From Annulohypoxylon bovei var. microspora (taxonomy: Eukaryota; Ascomycota; Sordariomycetes; Xylariales; Hypoxylaceae): DNA of 26,978 nucleotides. Under the pieces are notes generated by a model. It was not told the DNA's origin, made no database searches, and saw only the letters and a list, made by a program, of their open reading frames with translations. Made by a program: the position numbers and the translations under genes. Positions 10,158 to 18,978 of this stretch are shown one piece after another (positions within the stretch are counted from its first letter, which is position 1; each line of letters opens with the position of its first letter). The stretch covers positions 1 through 26,978 of the forward strand of contig MU405454.1 of NCBI GenBank assembly GCA_022836615.1. Reading direction: 5' to 3'.

Positions 10158-10645
10158 TAATATTTAAAATTATTTATTCGTTTTATTTCTTTAATTTAAA
10201 AGTTTACCTTTGAAATTTTTTTTTAAATATATACACGTTTATATATTAATTTAATTCCTTTTAAATTATAATACGTTTAAAATTTTATTTTTAATTTATA
10301 TTTAATTTTCGAAAGCTTTTATTTTTTTAAACGAAATTTTTTATATTAATGGTTATAAAGTTTTATTTTTATTCGTAATAAAATACCTTTTAATATTATT
10401 TATTTTATTATTAATTAACGATAACATTTAAATCGTTAAATAAAAGTTTTAATAAAATGTTAAATTATTTATTAATTAAATTAATTAATTAAAATTTATT
10501 TTCATTTTTTTAATTATATAATTTCGAATTAATAAGTTTTTATTTACGATTAAAAATAAGTTTTTAATTTTAAAAAAAACGTTAAAATTTTTAATGGTTT
10601 AAAGAATTATTTAATTAATTATTTAATAATAAAATCGGAAGTTTA
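10158..10645 (+). pseudogene. family 2 copy A leader and 5' gag remnant
   Basis: Aligns over its whole length with the reverse complement of about 25840-26310 in copy B, where it follows the 5' LTR. Shared blocks include AAACGAAATTTTTTATATTA (10330-10349) and TTAATATTATTTATTTTATT (10391-10410). The position fits the untranslated leader and the start of gag. No Gag motif is readable here. It ends at the element 1 insertion, in the target corresponding to GCTTG in copy B. Confidence 0.7.
10641..10645. repeat. target site duplication of element 1, left (GTTTA)
   Basis: GTTTA directly before the 5' LTR pairs with ATTTA at 16311-16315 directly after the 3' LTR. The empty site in copy B reads GCTTG on the matching strand. 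Both flanks are therefore GCTTG altered by C-to-T and G-to-A, so RIP came after insertion. Confidence 0.8.
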
Positions 10646-10954
10646 TATTACGGGTTAAAAACTTAGAAAATTAATTAAAGTAAAAATTAATGTAAGTTTA
10701 CATTATAATTATAAATACGATAAACGTAAATCTTTATAATGAAGTTATTAATAACCTTAAATGGGTTATGAAAATTATTAAAATATATATAAAAAGGGTT
10801 TCCACGTTAATTAACTTAATTTACACTTTTAAACATAAATATTATAACCTTAAAAACGAAAAATTATTTTTTTTTTTTTTTTTTATTAATAAAAATAATT
10901 TTATTTTTAACTTTATATAACATAAATTTATTATTATTTATAAAAATTATTACA
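10646..10954 (+). repeat. element 1 5' LTR (309 bp)
   Basis: Starts TATTACGGG (RIP'd TG start) and ends ATTATTACA. It aligns base by base with 16001-16310; differences are C/T and G/A plus a length change in a T-tract (10867-10884). Shared landmarks are GATAAACGTAAATCTTTATA and ACGTTAATTAA followed by TTAATTTACA. Confidence 0.9.
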
Positions 10955-12250
10955 TATTTTTATTAATCATTTTTTAATTAATAAAAATCTTTAAAAAAAC
11001 ATTTATTATATTAAACGATAATTTAATATATAAATATTTCTTAAGTGATAAATAATTAAAATTTTATAACATCCATCGTTTTTTATTAATACGATTCGAA
11101 CATATATAAATTCTTCGATAACTTTTTTAATAACTTTATAATTAACTTATTAAATAACTTTAATTCGTTTTATGAAATCGAAGAAATAATTTTAATTAAA
11201 GATAAATGTTTAATTTAAATTAATAAATAAAAGGATTTTTCGATATACATGGTTATATTAAATTTTTTTATTTTAAAAAATATAATATACCTTGGATTAA
11301 AAAAAAATAAATGCTTAAAAATTATATTTTTAATTTTAATTAAAAAACGATAACATTTAATATAATAACTTAACATGGGAAAATTTAATGGGTTATATAA
11401 TAATAAAACTTTTATTTAAATTTTAATCGAAAAATTTAAAAATAAATAATTAATTTAAACCGTTTATTAAAACTTAATTAAAATGTGTTAAAATACTTTT
11501 TAATACTTTGGTGATTTTTTTATTAATTTCGAAAGTAAGTTAATTTTAATTAATGGGTTAAATTAAAAAGGAAAAAATAAGATTAATTATATTAATGTAA
11601 AGTTAAATAATAAGTTAAAGAATGTTTTTATAATAAAAAAATTAAATAAAAAAAATTATAATAAATGGGTGGTTAAGGTTAACGACGTAGCAATTAAAAT
11701 GGAAAAAGCATCGGATTATAAAAAAAAAAACAACCATTTTACAACCATTTAATATAAAAAAGCATTTAATTAAAAAGTTATTAATTTTATTAATATAATA
11801 ATTATTTAAAAATAAAAATTAAAGTTTAATAAAAATAAAAATACGGTTATAAATAAAATAAATTATATAATTTTAATTATTATAATAATTGTAATAATAA
11901 ATTAAATAAATGGTTTACACCAAAATAATAATAATTTATTAAAAGCATAATAAAAGTTAAATTAAAAGTTTAAAAAACTTAAAAAAAAAGGTAAGTGTGC
12001 TCGTTATATAAAAATAAAACACCTTATAATGGTTTACCCGTTATTTTAAATTACATTTTAATTAAACCGTAATAACGAAAATGGTATATTATAAGTGGCC
12101 ACCATAAAAACCCAAAATAATCGGAATGTTAAAAATGATTACAAATTATTAAAATACTCGAAAAACGAGTAATTTTTAAGTAAAATCGCGTTTAAAGGTT
12201 AATATTAAAACTTATAAATATTAAAAAAACCTTAAATAAAATGTATACCA
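10955..12250 (+). pseudogene. element 1 gag remnant
   Basis: Lies between the 5' LTR and the protease, where Gag (capsid/nucleocapsid) belongs. Reading is poor because of RIP stops. A readable stretch near 11650-11760 contains KWVVKVNDVAIKMEKAS, followed by a basic stretch; this resembles the charged region between capsid and nucleocapsid of fungal gypsy Gag proteins, a weak match from memory. A Cys/Asn-rich spot near 11880-11900 might be a nucleocapsid zinc knuckle, but the expected His could not be placed, so it is not called. Confidence 0.6.
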
Positions 12251-12620
12251 CCTTTTTTTTAATTAAAACCTTGTTAAACAAATAAAAATTTACCGATACA
12301 TTTATAAATTTAAGATATTTAATATATTTAATATTTAATAAAAGATTTATACGATAAATAAAATTACCGCGTATATTTATTTAAAAAAAAGAATTAAAAT
12401 TAATTAAAAATAAGGAATTTTATACAATTAATACATTTATATATGTGGAAATTAATATAAACGATAAAAAGAAACAAATATAAAATTATATTATTTTAAA
12501 TTTTACGTTTTTTTTAATATTAAGAAAACCGTAAATAAAATGAAATAACGTTATTTATAAAACGAAAAAAAAATCGATTAAAATAAGTTTAAAGAAATAT
12601 GATTTAATAATATATAAAAA
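12250..12620 (+). pseudogene. element 1 aspartic protease (PR) remnant
   Basis: In frame 1, ATA AAT TTA AGA at 12304-12315 is what VDSG becomes under G-to-A and C-to-T, with the catalytic Asp now Asn (12307-12309). About 70 residues later RKP-stop-IK at 12523-12540 corresponds to the GKPWM/GLPW motif that ends retropepsins of this group. The interval between the motifs is about right for PR. Function, when intact: cleavage of the Gag-Pol polyprotein. Confidence 0.7.
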
Positions 12621-12899
12621 AGGTTAAAACATTACTTAAATACCTTATAACATTAAAATAAAATGCTTATAAATTAAAAAAATTAAATATATAATAAAAA
12701 ATATATTCTTAATATTTATAACTTAAAAAAAAAAATGTTAATATAAAAAAAACGATAAAAATATTTAAATTTTTAATGTTATTATATAAAATATTAATAT
12801 TACATTAAAAAAAAAAAAAGGTTCATAATTAATTAAATTCGAAAAACGTTATTTAATAAATTAAAGGATTAAGTTAAAAACTTTTTAAATAATAAAGGT

Positions 12900-13740
12900 A
12901 TAATATTACCACCATTAAAGCCAAGGTTAAACACCGAGGTTAATTTATAAAAAGATGATTAAGGTAGGGAAAAAAAGGTTTTATAAAAGCTTTTATATAA
13001 CATGTTAAAAAAAAAACTTTTAATATTACGAAAAACCTTAATAAATTTATTAAATAAAAAGTAAATTAAGGTTAATAATTTATTAAGAAAAGTATCGGTA
13101 TTATTTGTAAAGAAATTAAAAAGCAACTTCCGATTTTATATAAATTATAAAGCTTTTAATGTTATTTTAATATATAATTATTACCCGTTACCATTAATTA
13201 AAAAAACTTTATAATCCTTTTATAAAATTAAATAATTAATTAAAGTTAACGTTAAAGCCACATTTTATAAGTTATGGATAAAAAAAAAGGATAAATGGAA
13301 AACCGCTTTTTATATTTAATTTAAAGCTTTTAAATAATTAATTATACTTTTTAAGTTATGTAAAACGTTAACGGCGTTTTAACGTTATATTAATAAAACT
13401 TTATTTAACTTTTTAAATAATTATTATTTAACATATGTAAATAATGTGGTAATTTATTTAAATAAATTTTATAAAGATTATATAAATAAGGTTAAAACGG
13501 TGTTAAAACGCCTCGGCAACATTAATTTAAAATTAAATTTTTTTAAATGCTTTTTTACCGTAAAAAAAATTAAATATTTAAGTTTTATCGTCACGGTAAA
13601 AAAAAAAATTAAAGTAAATTTCGATAAAGTTATAATTATTAAAAGGTGGAAATTACCCACGAATGTATAAAAAGTTTATAACTTTTTAAGGTTCGCGAAC
13701 TTTTATAAAACGTTCATTAAAAGATTTAATAAATTAATTA
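12900..13740 (+). pseudogene. element 1 reverse transcriptase (RT) remnant
   Basis: The clearest domain of the window. In frame 3, WKTAF lies near 13295, then a KLCKTLTAF stretch near 13345-13375, matching FGLCNAPATF of gypsy RTs. The catalytic YVDD is now YVNN at 13434-13445, both Asp lost by GAT-to-AAT. From 13446 an open stretch of 74 codons carries the RT connection region (VLKRLGNINLKLN, then KIKYLSFIV), followed by RFANFYKTFIKRF near 13692-13730. Two substituted catalytic Asp residues and several stops make it inactive. The opposite-strand open frame at 13478-13660 is a shadow of this domain. Confidence 0.92.
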
Positions 13741-14300
13741 CCCTTTTAATTACTTTAATGAAAAAAAAGGCCCCTTTTTTAAATAAAAGTAAAAAATAAA
13801 CGTAACGTTTAAAAAATTAAAATATTTATTTATTATTATATTAATTTTAACTTATTAAAACCTTAATCGGGAAATGTACTTAAAAGTGGATTATTTAAAG
13901 TAAGTTTTAAAAACTTACCTTTTATAAAAAAATTATAATGGGATATTAAAGCTTATAATTTATTATTTAATAAAGTTATTATTAATTAAATATAATTATA
14001 AAATATATAATAAAAAACTTTTAATGATTATTAAGTTAATAAAAACATAATAAAAGGAATTATAAAAAATAATTAAACTTTTTATAATTTTTATAAATTA
14101 TAAAAATTTAAAATATTTTATAATTACTTGTAAATTAAATAAACGCCAGGTATATTAAAAGCAAACTTTATTAAAATTTAATTTTATTATAAAGTATTAA
14201 GTTAATAAAGAAGTAAAACGACTTAATACTTTATTAAAATAAAGCTAAAATATCTTAATAAATTAAAAAAACGAAAAAATGGTAAATCGTATATAACGTT
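13740..14300 (+). pseudogene. element 1 RNase H remnant
   Basis: Downstream of RT, frame 2 carries YNYKIYNKKLLMII at about 13991-14032. This is the RIP'd form of the YEIHDKELLAI-type motif of gypsy RNase H, preceded by IIYYLIKL, where a YYSRKL-like motif is usual. After it comes KNLKYF near 14100, matching the HKNLEYF motif. The frame differs from RT, so a frameshift lies between about 13740 and 13960. Confidence 0.8.
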
Positions 14301-14599
14301 TATTTAAATAAAAATGGCTACCCTTAATAAAAACAATAATAATAAACATTTAAATATTTTTAACGAATATTATTAAGGTGTTAAAAAAAGGGGTAATATC
14401 GAATTAAAACCTTATAACCATATCCATTAAAAAAAGAATTTTTTATAATAAAAACCTATAAACTTTATAAGATTAAAAGGTCGTTAAAAATATGAATTTT
14501 AAAATGATTTATAAAATTATTAATAAAAATAATTATTATTTCTTATTAATTTTTAAAAATTATAAAGTTTTAATCGTTAAATATAACTTAAATAATAAA

Positions 14600-15300
14600 A
14601 AAGTCGTATTATTTAAGGAATAAATGTAAATATCGGATTAAAAACCTTTTAAAACGATTATAATTTAAAATATCCACGATTTTTATATTATAAACCACTT
14701 AAAAAAAATAATATTATTATAATCGCTTTAAAGTCTTTTTATTAACCAATTATAAAATAAAATATATAAAAGTTTTATAAAAATTATAATATTTATAACT
14801 AAACTTACGTTTAACGAACTTAACGAAAAAGGTTATTAAAACTTTTATTTATTTTTAATCGTTACTTTTTAAAACTATCCATTAACTTCATGATAAAAAT
14901 GTCGGTAAAAAAGAAAAAAAACCCCTAATATTTAATAATGGTCACCTGTTAATTATTAAAATAAGTTTTATTAAAAGTGATAAATATTATAAAAGTTAAA
15001 ACATATATTATAAAGCTTATATACACCCACGTTAAATATTATAATTTTTTTATAACGGTAATATTAAATTAAAAGAATAATTAAACGAGCGTATTTTGGA
15101 TAAAACTTTATAAATTAATAAAAATGGTATAACGTTTATTTATTACTTTTAACTTAAAAATTAATAAATCCATAAAAAAAATAAATTAAAAAGTATAAAT
15201 ATATTTATAATATTTTTCAATTTACACATAATTTAATTAATTAAAAATACTACTTATAATAATAATAATAATTAATAATTAAAACATAATAATTAAATTA
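14600..15300 (+). pseudogene. element 1 integrase (IN) remnant
   Basis: The zinc-binding HHCC part keeps its His pair (14675-14677 and 14696-14698, six residues apart). The Cys pair is now Tyr at 14785-14787 and 14794-14796 (CX2C spacing). The His pair is in frame 2 and the Cys pair in frame 1, so an indel separates them. In the core, the first catalytic Asp is Asn at 14884-14886 (LSINFM), the second is Asn at 15067-15069, and the Glu is Lys at 15175-15177. The last two are 35 residues apart, the DD35E spacing of retroviral-type integrases. A TSVFW motif follows the second site, as in fungal gypsy integrases. Confidence 0.9.
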
Positions 15301-15765
15301 AACCTTTTTTATATAACGCATAAATATTACGTATATTTAATTAAATAAATCGTTAATAAAGCCTTAAATAAATCATTTAAAAAATAACGGGCCATAAATT
15401 TTATAATTAAAATTAAAGAAATTAATAAATACACTTAAATTACCATGGTTATAATTTAAAAACGTATGGAATGTATAATAAATTAATTTTAATTAAAAGG
15501 CTTTAAATATAAAATAAATAATAAGGTTTAATTAAATTTAAAAAATATTATAATACCATAACTTAAAAAAAAACTTTCTTAATTACACATAAAATATAAA
15601 ATAATTAAAATAATCAACCTTTATATAATAAAATTAAACGTATTTACAAGAATTTAATTACGATTTTATATCGAATTATTTAAGTTAATAATTATAAACT
15701 TATTATTATTTTAAGTATAAAACGACGCTTAATTATTATTCTTTATTAACCAAAATAATAAAAAC

Positions 15766-15930
15766 TTTAAATACATTATTAAAGAAATCTTACGATTAAA
15801 AAGTAAACGTAAAAAATAGGGCGTACGCAAAATAATATTAATTAAATAAAAAAGTTATATAAAGTTAATATAAAAGCTTTAAGAAAAATTAAAAAATATA
15901 AAAGCTTTAAAAATGTTTTATTAATAATTT
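15766..15930 (+). pseudogene. element 1 chromodomain remnant
   Basis: In frame 1, YIIKEILRLKSKRKK (15772-15816) is followed, after a few codons including a stop, by ILIK-stop-KSY near 15831-15857. These match the two halves of a chromodomain (YxVExIL..., then YLVKWxGY...), ending in a KLKNIKALKMFY helix. Trp codons have become stops. Chromodomains at the integrase C-terminus direct chromoviruses to heterochromatin in several studied fungi. Confidence 0.8.
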
Positions 15931-15985
15931 AAGGTAAGAAATGGGGTGGGTAAGGAAGCCCTCGTAATTATAAGCCTTAAAAAAT

Positions 15986-16000
15986 GAAAAAAAAAGGTAT
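15986..16000 (+). other. polypurine tract of element 1
   Basis: GAAAAAAAAAGGTAT directly precedes the 3' LTR, the place and composition of the plus-strand DNA primer of LTR retrotransposons. Originally G-rich positions may have become A through RIP. Confidence 0.6.
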
Positions 16001-16310
16001 TATTACGGATTAAAAACCCGAAAAATTAATTAAAATAAAAATTAACGTAAGCTTATATTATGGTTATAAACGCGATAAACGTAAATCTTTATAATAAAAT
16101 TATTAATAACTTTAAATAAGTTATGGAAATTATTAAAACATATATAAAAAAAGTTTTTACGTTAATTAATTTAATTTACATTTTTAAATATAAATATCGT
16201 AATTTTAAAAATAAAAAATTATTATTTTCTTTTTTTTTTTATTAATAAAAATAACCTTATTTTTAACCTCATATAACCCAAATTTACCGTTATTTATAAG
16301 AACCGTCATA
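16001..16310 (+). repeat. element 1 3' LTR (310 bp)
   Basis: Starts TATTACGG and ends ACCGTCATA, aligning with 10646-10954. It keeps C and G at several sites where the 5' copy has T and A (for example AACCCAAATTTACCG versus AACATAAATTTATTA), and the reverse at others, so the two copies were mutated separately. Confidence 0.9.
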
Positions 16311-16315
16311 ATTTA
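16311..16315. repeat. target site duplication of element 1, right (ATTTA)
   Basis: Partner of GTTTA at 10641-10645. Copy B carries GCTTG at this point. Copy A resumes after it with a T/A-rich tract that matches the region following GCTTG in copy B. Confidence 0.8.
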
Positions 16316-17758
16316 TTTTTTTTTTAAAAAAAAAGAAAAAAAAAGTTTTATTTATTAATAAATTTTTTAATTAAAATGAATGTATTTTTTAACCGGATTT
16401 ATAATGAAGTTTTATTATTTTATTTTTAAAGTTTAATATAATAAAAATAAATTTATTTTAAATTATATTATTTATTATTTTAAATAAATTAATAACGTTA
16501 AAAAATTAATCGCGAATTGTTTTTTTTTTTTTTTTTTATTCTTTTTTTTTTTATTTTTTTTTTTTCCTTTTATGTTTTTTATTTTTTTACTTTAATTTAT
16601 ACGTTATAAAATTTAATTATCCTTTTAATGGAATAAAATAATAAGTTTAAAAAATTAAATAACTTTTAATATATTTTTAAAATATAATTAATAATTTTAT
16701 TTTTATTTTTATTAAAAATTTATATTAAAGATTTATGTTTTTTATTAAATGGTTTAAATTTTACGTTTAAAAAATAAAAAATAAATATAAGGAATAAGTT
16801 TTAAATTAATTAATAAAAATTTTTTAAAAAATATATTTAATTTATATAACTTTATTTATTTATTAAAAATAAAATTAAATTAATTTTTTAATTTTTTTTT
16901 ATTAAAAATAATATTAATTAATATATTAAAGTTAAATAAATGTATAATTTATTAAGGTTATTATATAATAATTTTAATGTTAAAATTTAAGTTAAAAATA
17001 ACTTTTATAAATTTAATATATAATTAAATAAATAATTTTTTAAGTTTTATACGTTTTTTATATCGTTAATAAATAAAAAATTTTTTTTAATATTTAAATG
17101 GAAAAAAGAATTAAATTATTAATTAATTATTAATTTTTATATTTAAATATTTTATTATTATTTAAATAAAAAAATAAAGTTTATTAAATTTAAAAATCTT
17201 TATTTAACATTAATTTAATAATGTGTTAAAATTATTTAAAAAAAAATTAATTTAATAACTTTTTAACTTTAATTTAAAATTAAAGTTATTTTTAACATTA
17301 TAAAAATAACTTTTATTAATTTTAACATTTTTTATTTAATAACGGAAATTATAATTTAAATATATATAAAAAAACCTTTTTAAATTTTTTTAATTTTTTA
17401 TTAACGTAACGTTTTTATAACGTTTAACATTAATTTAATTTATTATTTTTATAAATAAAAGGGTTATTTTTTTAATAATTATTTAACGCGTAACGTAAAA
17501 ACCAAAATAATGGTTATTATTTTAAAAAAAAAATTAACGGAATATAATAAAAATAATATTAATTTAAAGTTAAAAAAAAATAACGTTTAAATAAAACTTT
17601 TAATTTAAATTCTTTTTTATATATTTATTTATTAATATTTATTTTTATTAATTTTAATTTTTTTTAATTTTATAATAAAAAGATTATAATTTATAATTAA
17701 TATATTAATTTATTTATAAAATATAAATATAATAATAATAATGTAAACGTTAATAAAT
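16316..17758 (+). pseudogene. family 2 copy A gag remnant with nucleocapsid zinc knuckle
   Basis: Aligns colinearly with the reverse complement of about 24390-25830 in copy B, with almost only transitions. At 17441-17482 the codons give Tyr-X2-Tyr-X4-Tyr-X4-Tyr with spacing CX2CX4HX4C. TGT-to-TAT and CAT-to-TAT explain all four; copy B still has the His (CAT). This is the CCHC zinc knuckle of a Gag nucleocapsid, which binds element RNA. The segment ends inside the protease active-site codons at the inverted-repeat element insertion. Confidence 0.75.
17751..17758. repeat. 8-bp target site duplication, left (TAATAAAT)
   Basis: TAATAAAT before the inverted-repeat element is repeated at 18475-18482 after it, and occurs once at the uninterrupted site in copy B (reverse strand, about 24388-24395). 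A 9-bp reading (TTAATAAAT) is also possible; 8 bp makes the element ends symmetrical. Confidence 0.85.
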
Positions 17759-17880
17759 GAGCAACACTAAATTTGCAGTGCCTATTGGCTAAATCTGCAG
17801 TACACAGCCACTGTGGCGAAGGTCCGGGCTCAATCGGTACACGTTTCGCCATACAAACCGCCATACAAACGCAAGTACTC
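17759..17880 (+). repeat. left terminal inverted repeat
   Basis: Pairs with 18356-18474 reversed. The outer 45 bp contain the motif CTAAAT(C/T)TGCAGT twice, at 17767-17779 and 17789-17801, 22 bp apart. The inner part holds CCATACAAACCG then CCATACAAACG, a second small direct repeat. Repeated motifs at this spacing are typical of transposase-binding sites (inference). Confidence 0.85.
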
Positions 17881-18355
17881 TTTTCTCACCCCTGCCAGCC
17901 CACCCCATCAGACATACCTTCAACTTCAATCAATTACTTCTACTTCAATACCGGTTCGATTCCAAAATAAAACACATCATTTAAAAGCGCTTTCAAAGGT
18001 CTACGTCATATCCGATTTGCATGTTTTAAACCCATCTTTTACTGTGGTAAATTCAATTGAAACCTGATCACTTATCCGAGAAACCACGTTTCAGCCATAC
18101 CTGGGCCACACCTATCTGACCCGCGGTCGCACCCACGCAAAGGGCCAGTTTTACAACCAGAAAAGCGAACCCTGTTTAGGAGCTATGTAATTGAAATTAG
18201 GTTCATTAGAAAGGGCTTTGGACGCAATTGTATAATACCAGCTTCTTTTGAATTGAAACAATATATCAAGGACGATGCAGCTATTTGAAGTTGTTGTTGA
18301 AATGAGGTTAAATTGGTGTTCCTGCTTGAGGCGCGCGGCCGTAAGTGGTTAGAGG

Positions 18356-18474
18356 GAGTACTTGAGATTGTATGGGGGATTGTATGGCGAAACGTGTACC
18401 GATTGAGCTCGGACCTTCTCTGTGGCAATGCACTGCAGATTTAGCCAATCAATACTGCAGATTTAGTGTTGCTT
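18356..18474 (-). repeat. right terminal inverted repeat
   Basis: Reverse complement of the left repeat with scattered mismatches and a 3-bp length difference. The motif ACTGCAGATTTAG occurs at 18432-18444 and 18454-18466, again 22 bp apart, mirroring the left end. Confidence 0.85.
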
Positions 18475-18482
18475 TAATAAAT
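18475..18482. repeat. 8-bp target site duplication, right (TAATAAAT)
   Basis: Second copy of the duplication at 17751-17758. The sequence after it (ATTAAAACATAAATATATAT) is the RIP'd match of copy B's ACCGGAATACAAACGTATAT, confirming a clean insertion. Confidence 0.85.
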
Positions 18483-18978
18483 ATTAAAACATAAATATAT
18501 ATAATTATTAATTAACGAAACGTGCGTTTAATAATAAATATATAAAACTTTTTTATTATTTAATTTAATTAATTTATTATAATAAAAAGCTTTAATAAAT
18601 AAATTATTAATTAAATTAATGAAATAATTTATATTAATATTTAAATGTAAAATAAAAGTTTTTATAATGTATTTATTTTTTTAATAAACTTAAAAAATTA
18701 CTTTTAATTTTAAATAATATTAAAGCTTAAATTTTTAACGAAATATAATATTATATTAAATAATTAACGTTAATAATTAATTTTTTTTAAATTATTATTT
18801 CTTTATTATTATTATGTTTTTAATATTACGTTAAAGTTTTTTATTTTTCGAAAAAAACGTAAATAAAATTATATAAAAAAATATAAAACGTTATAATCGT
18901 TTTTAATTTCGTGTTTTAAAAAAAAAAATTATAATAACGTTTATATATTTTACGATAAACCTTATAATTAAAATGGAT
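18475..18978 (+). pseudogene. family 2 copy A protease remnant, truncated
   Basis: Continues the alignment with copy B (about 24395 down to 23890). The inverted-repeat element split the codons of the protease active site (copy B: LINTG, from LIDTG). Landmarks shared with copy B are TTAACGAAACGTGCGTTTAA/TTAACGAAATATACGTTTAA near 18512 and TTTTTAATATTACGTTA near 18819. Similarity ends at AAAATGGATTA (about 18978), just where copy B enters its integrase zinc-finger region. Confidence 0.75.

Larger units (their letters stand above)
10646..16310 (+). mobile_element. element 1: full-length Ty3/gypsy chromovirus (5.67 kb), RIP-inactivated
   Basis: Complete LTR retrotransposon: 5' LTR 10646-10954, internal gag-PR-RT-RNase H-IN-chromodomain, polypurine tract at 15986-16000, 3' LTR 16001-16310 and a 5-bp target duplication. 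Domain order PR-RT-RH-IN identifies Ty3/gypsy (Metaviridae-type); the C-terminal chromodomain places it with the chromoviruses common in fungi. Readable motifs lie in different frames (PR frame 1, RT frame 3, RNase H and integrase His pair frame 2, integrase Cys pair, core and chromodomain frame 1), so besides many RIP stops there are at least three frame changes. It inserted into the gag leader of family 2 copy A. Confidence 0.92.
17759..18474. mobile_element. 716-bp non-coding terminal-inverted-repeat element (MITE-like), not RIP'd
   Basis: Sole segment of normal base composition, with abrupt edges. Left and right inverted repeats (17759-17880 and 18356-18474) begin GAGCAACACTAAAT and AAGCAACACTAAAT and match over about 120 bp, including CTCAATCGGTACACGTTTCG and CCATACAA-type repeats. 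The interior has no credible gene: open frames of 65-84 codons overlap the inverted repeats and resemble no known protein. An 8-bp duplication fits hAT elements; long inverted repeats with a possible 9-bp duplication would fit Mutator-like elements. It is probably a non-autonomous derivative moved by a transposase encoded elsewhere. CpA and TpG are abundant, so RIP has not acted on it. Confidence 0.9.
9948..18978 (+). mobile_element. family 2 copy A: truncated Ty3/gypsy chromovirus, twice interrupted
   Basis: This copy is defined by alignment to copy B (22148-26526, opposite strand). It comprises the 5' LTR (9948-10157), leader and early gag (10158-10645), the rest of gag (16316-17758) and protease to the start of the integrase region (18475-18978). 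Element 1 sits between 10645 and 16311, and the inverted-repeat element between 17758 and 18475. Joined across both insertions, the segments run colinearly with copy B. After 18978 (AAAATGGATTA) the similarity stops abruptly and integrase, chromodomain and 3' LTR are missing, so the copy is truncated. It is more heavily RIP'd than copy B. No 5-bp target duplication can be checked because the 3' end is lost. Confidence 0.85.

Noticed and set aside
11870..11910. Possible gag zinc knuckle of element 1
   Set aside because: A Tyr-Asn-Asn-Cys stretch fits CX2C, but the His and last Cys of CX2CX4HX4C could not be placed in the same frame.
13478..13660. 60-codon open frame on the - strand
   Set aside because: It is the antisense shadow of the reverse transcriptase remnant, which has clear motifs on the + strand.
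16520..16566. T-rich tract as a transcription terminator or priming site
   Set aside because: It is simple T-rich sequence inside copy A; the matching region in copy B is interspersed with C and G, so it is RIP-generated.
17773..18067. Two + strand open frames (65 and 84 codons) in the inverted-repeat element
   Set aside because: They overlap each other and the terminal repeat, and show no domain or codon signal.
18183..18428. 81-codon - strand open frame in the inverted-repeat element
   Set aside because: It starts inside the right terminal repeat and mirrors the left-end frames; there is no protein similarity I can recognise. A transposase would be several hundred codons.
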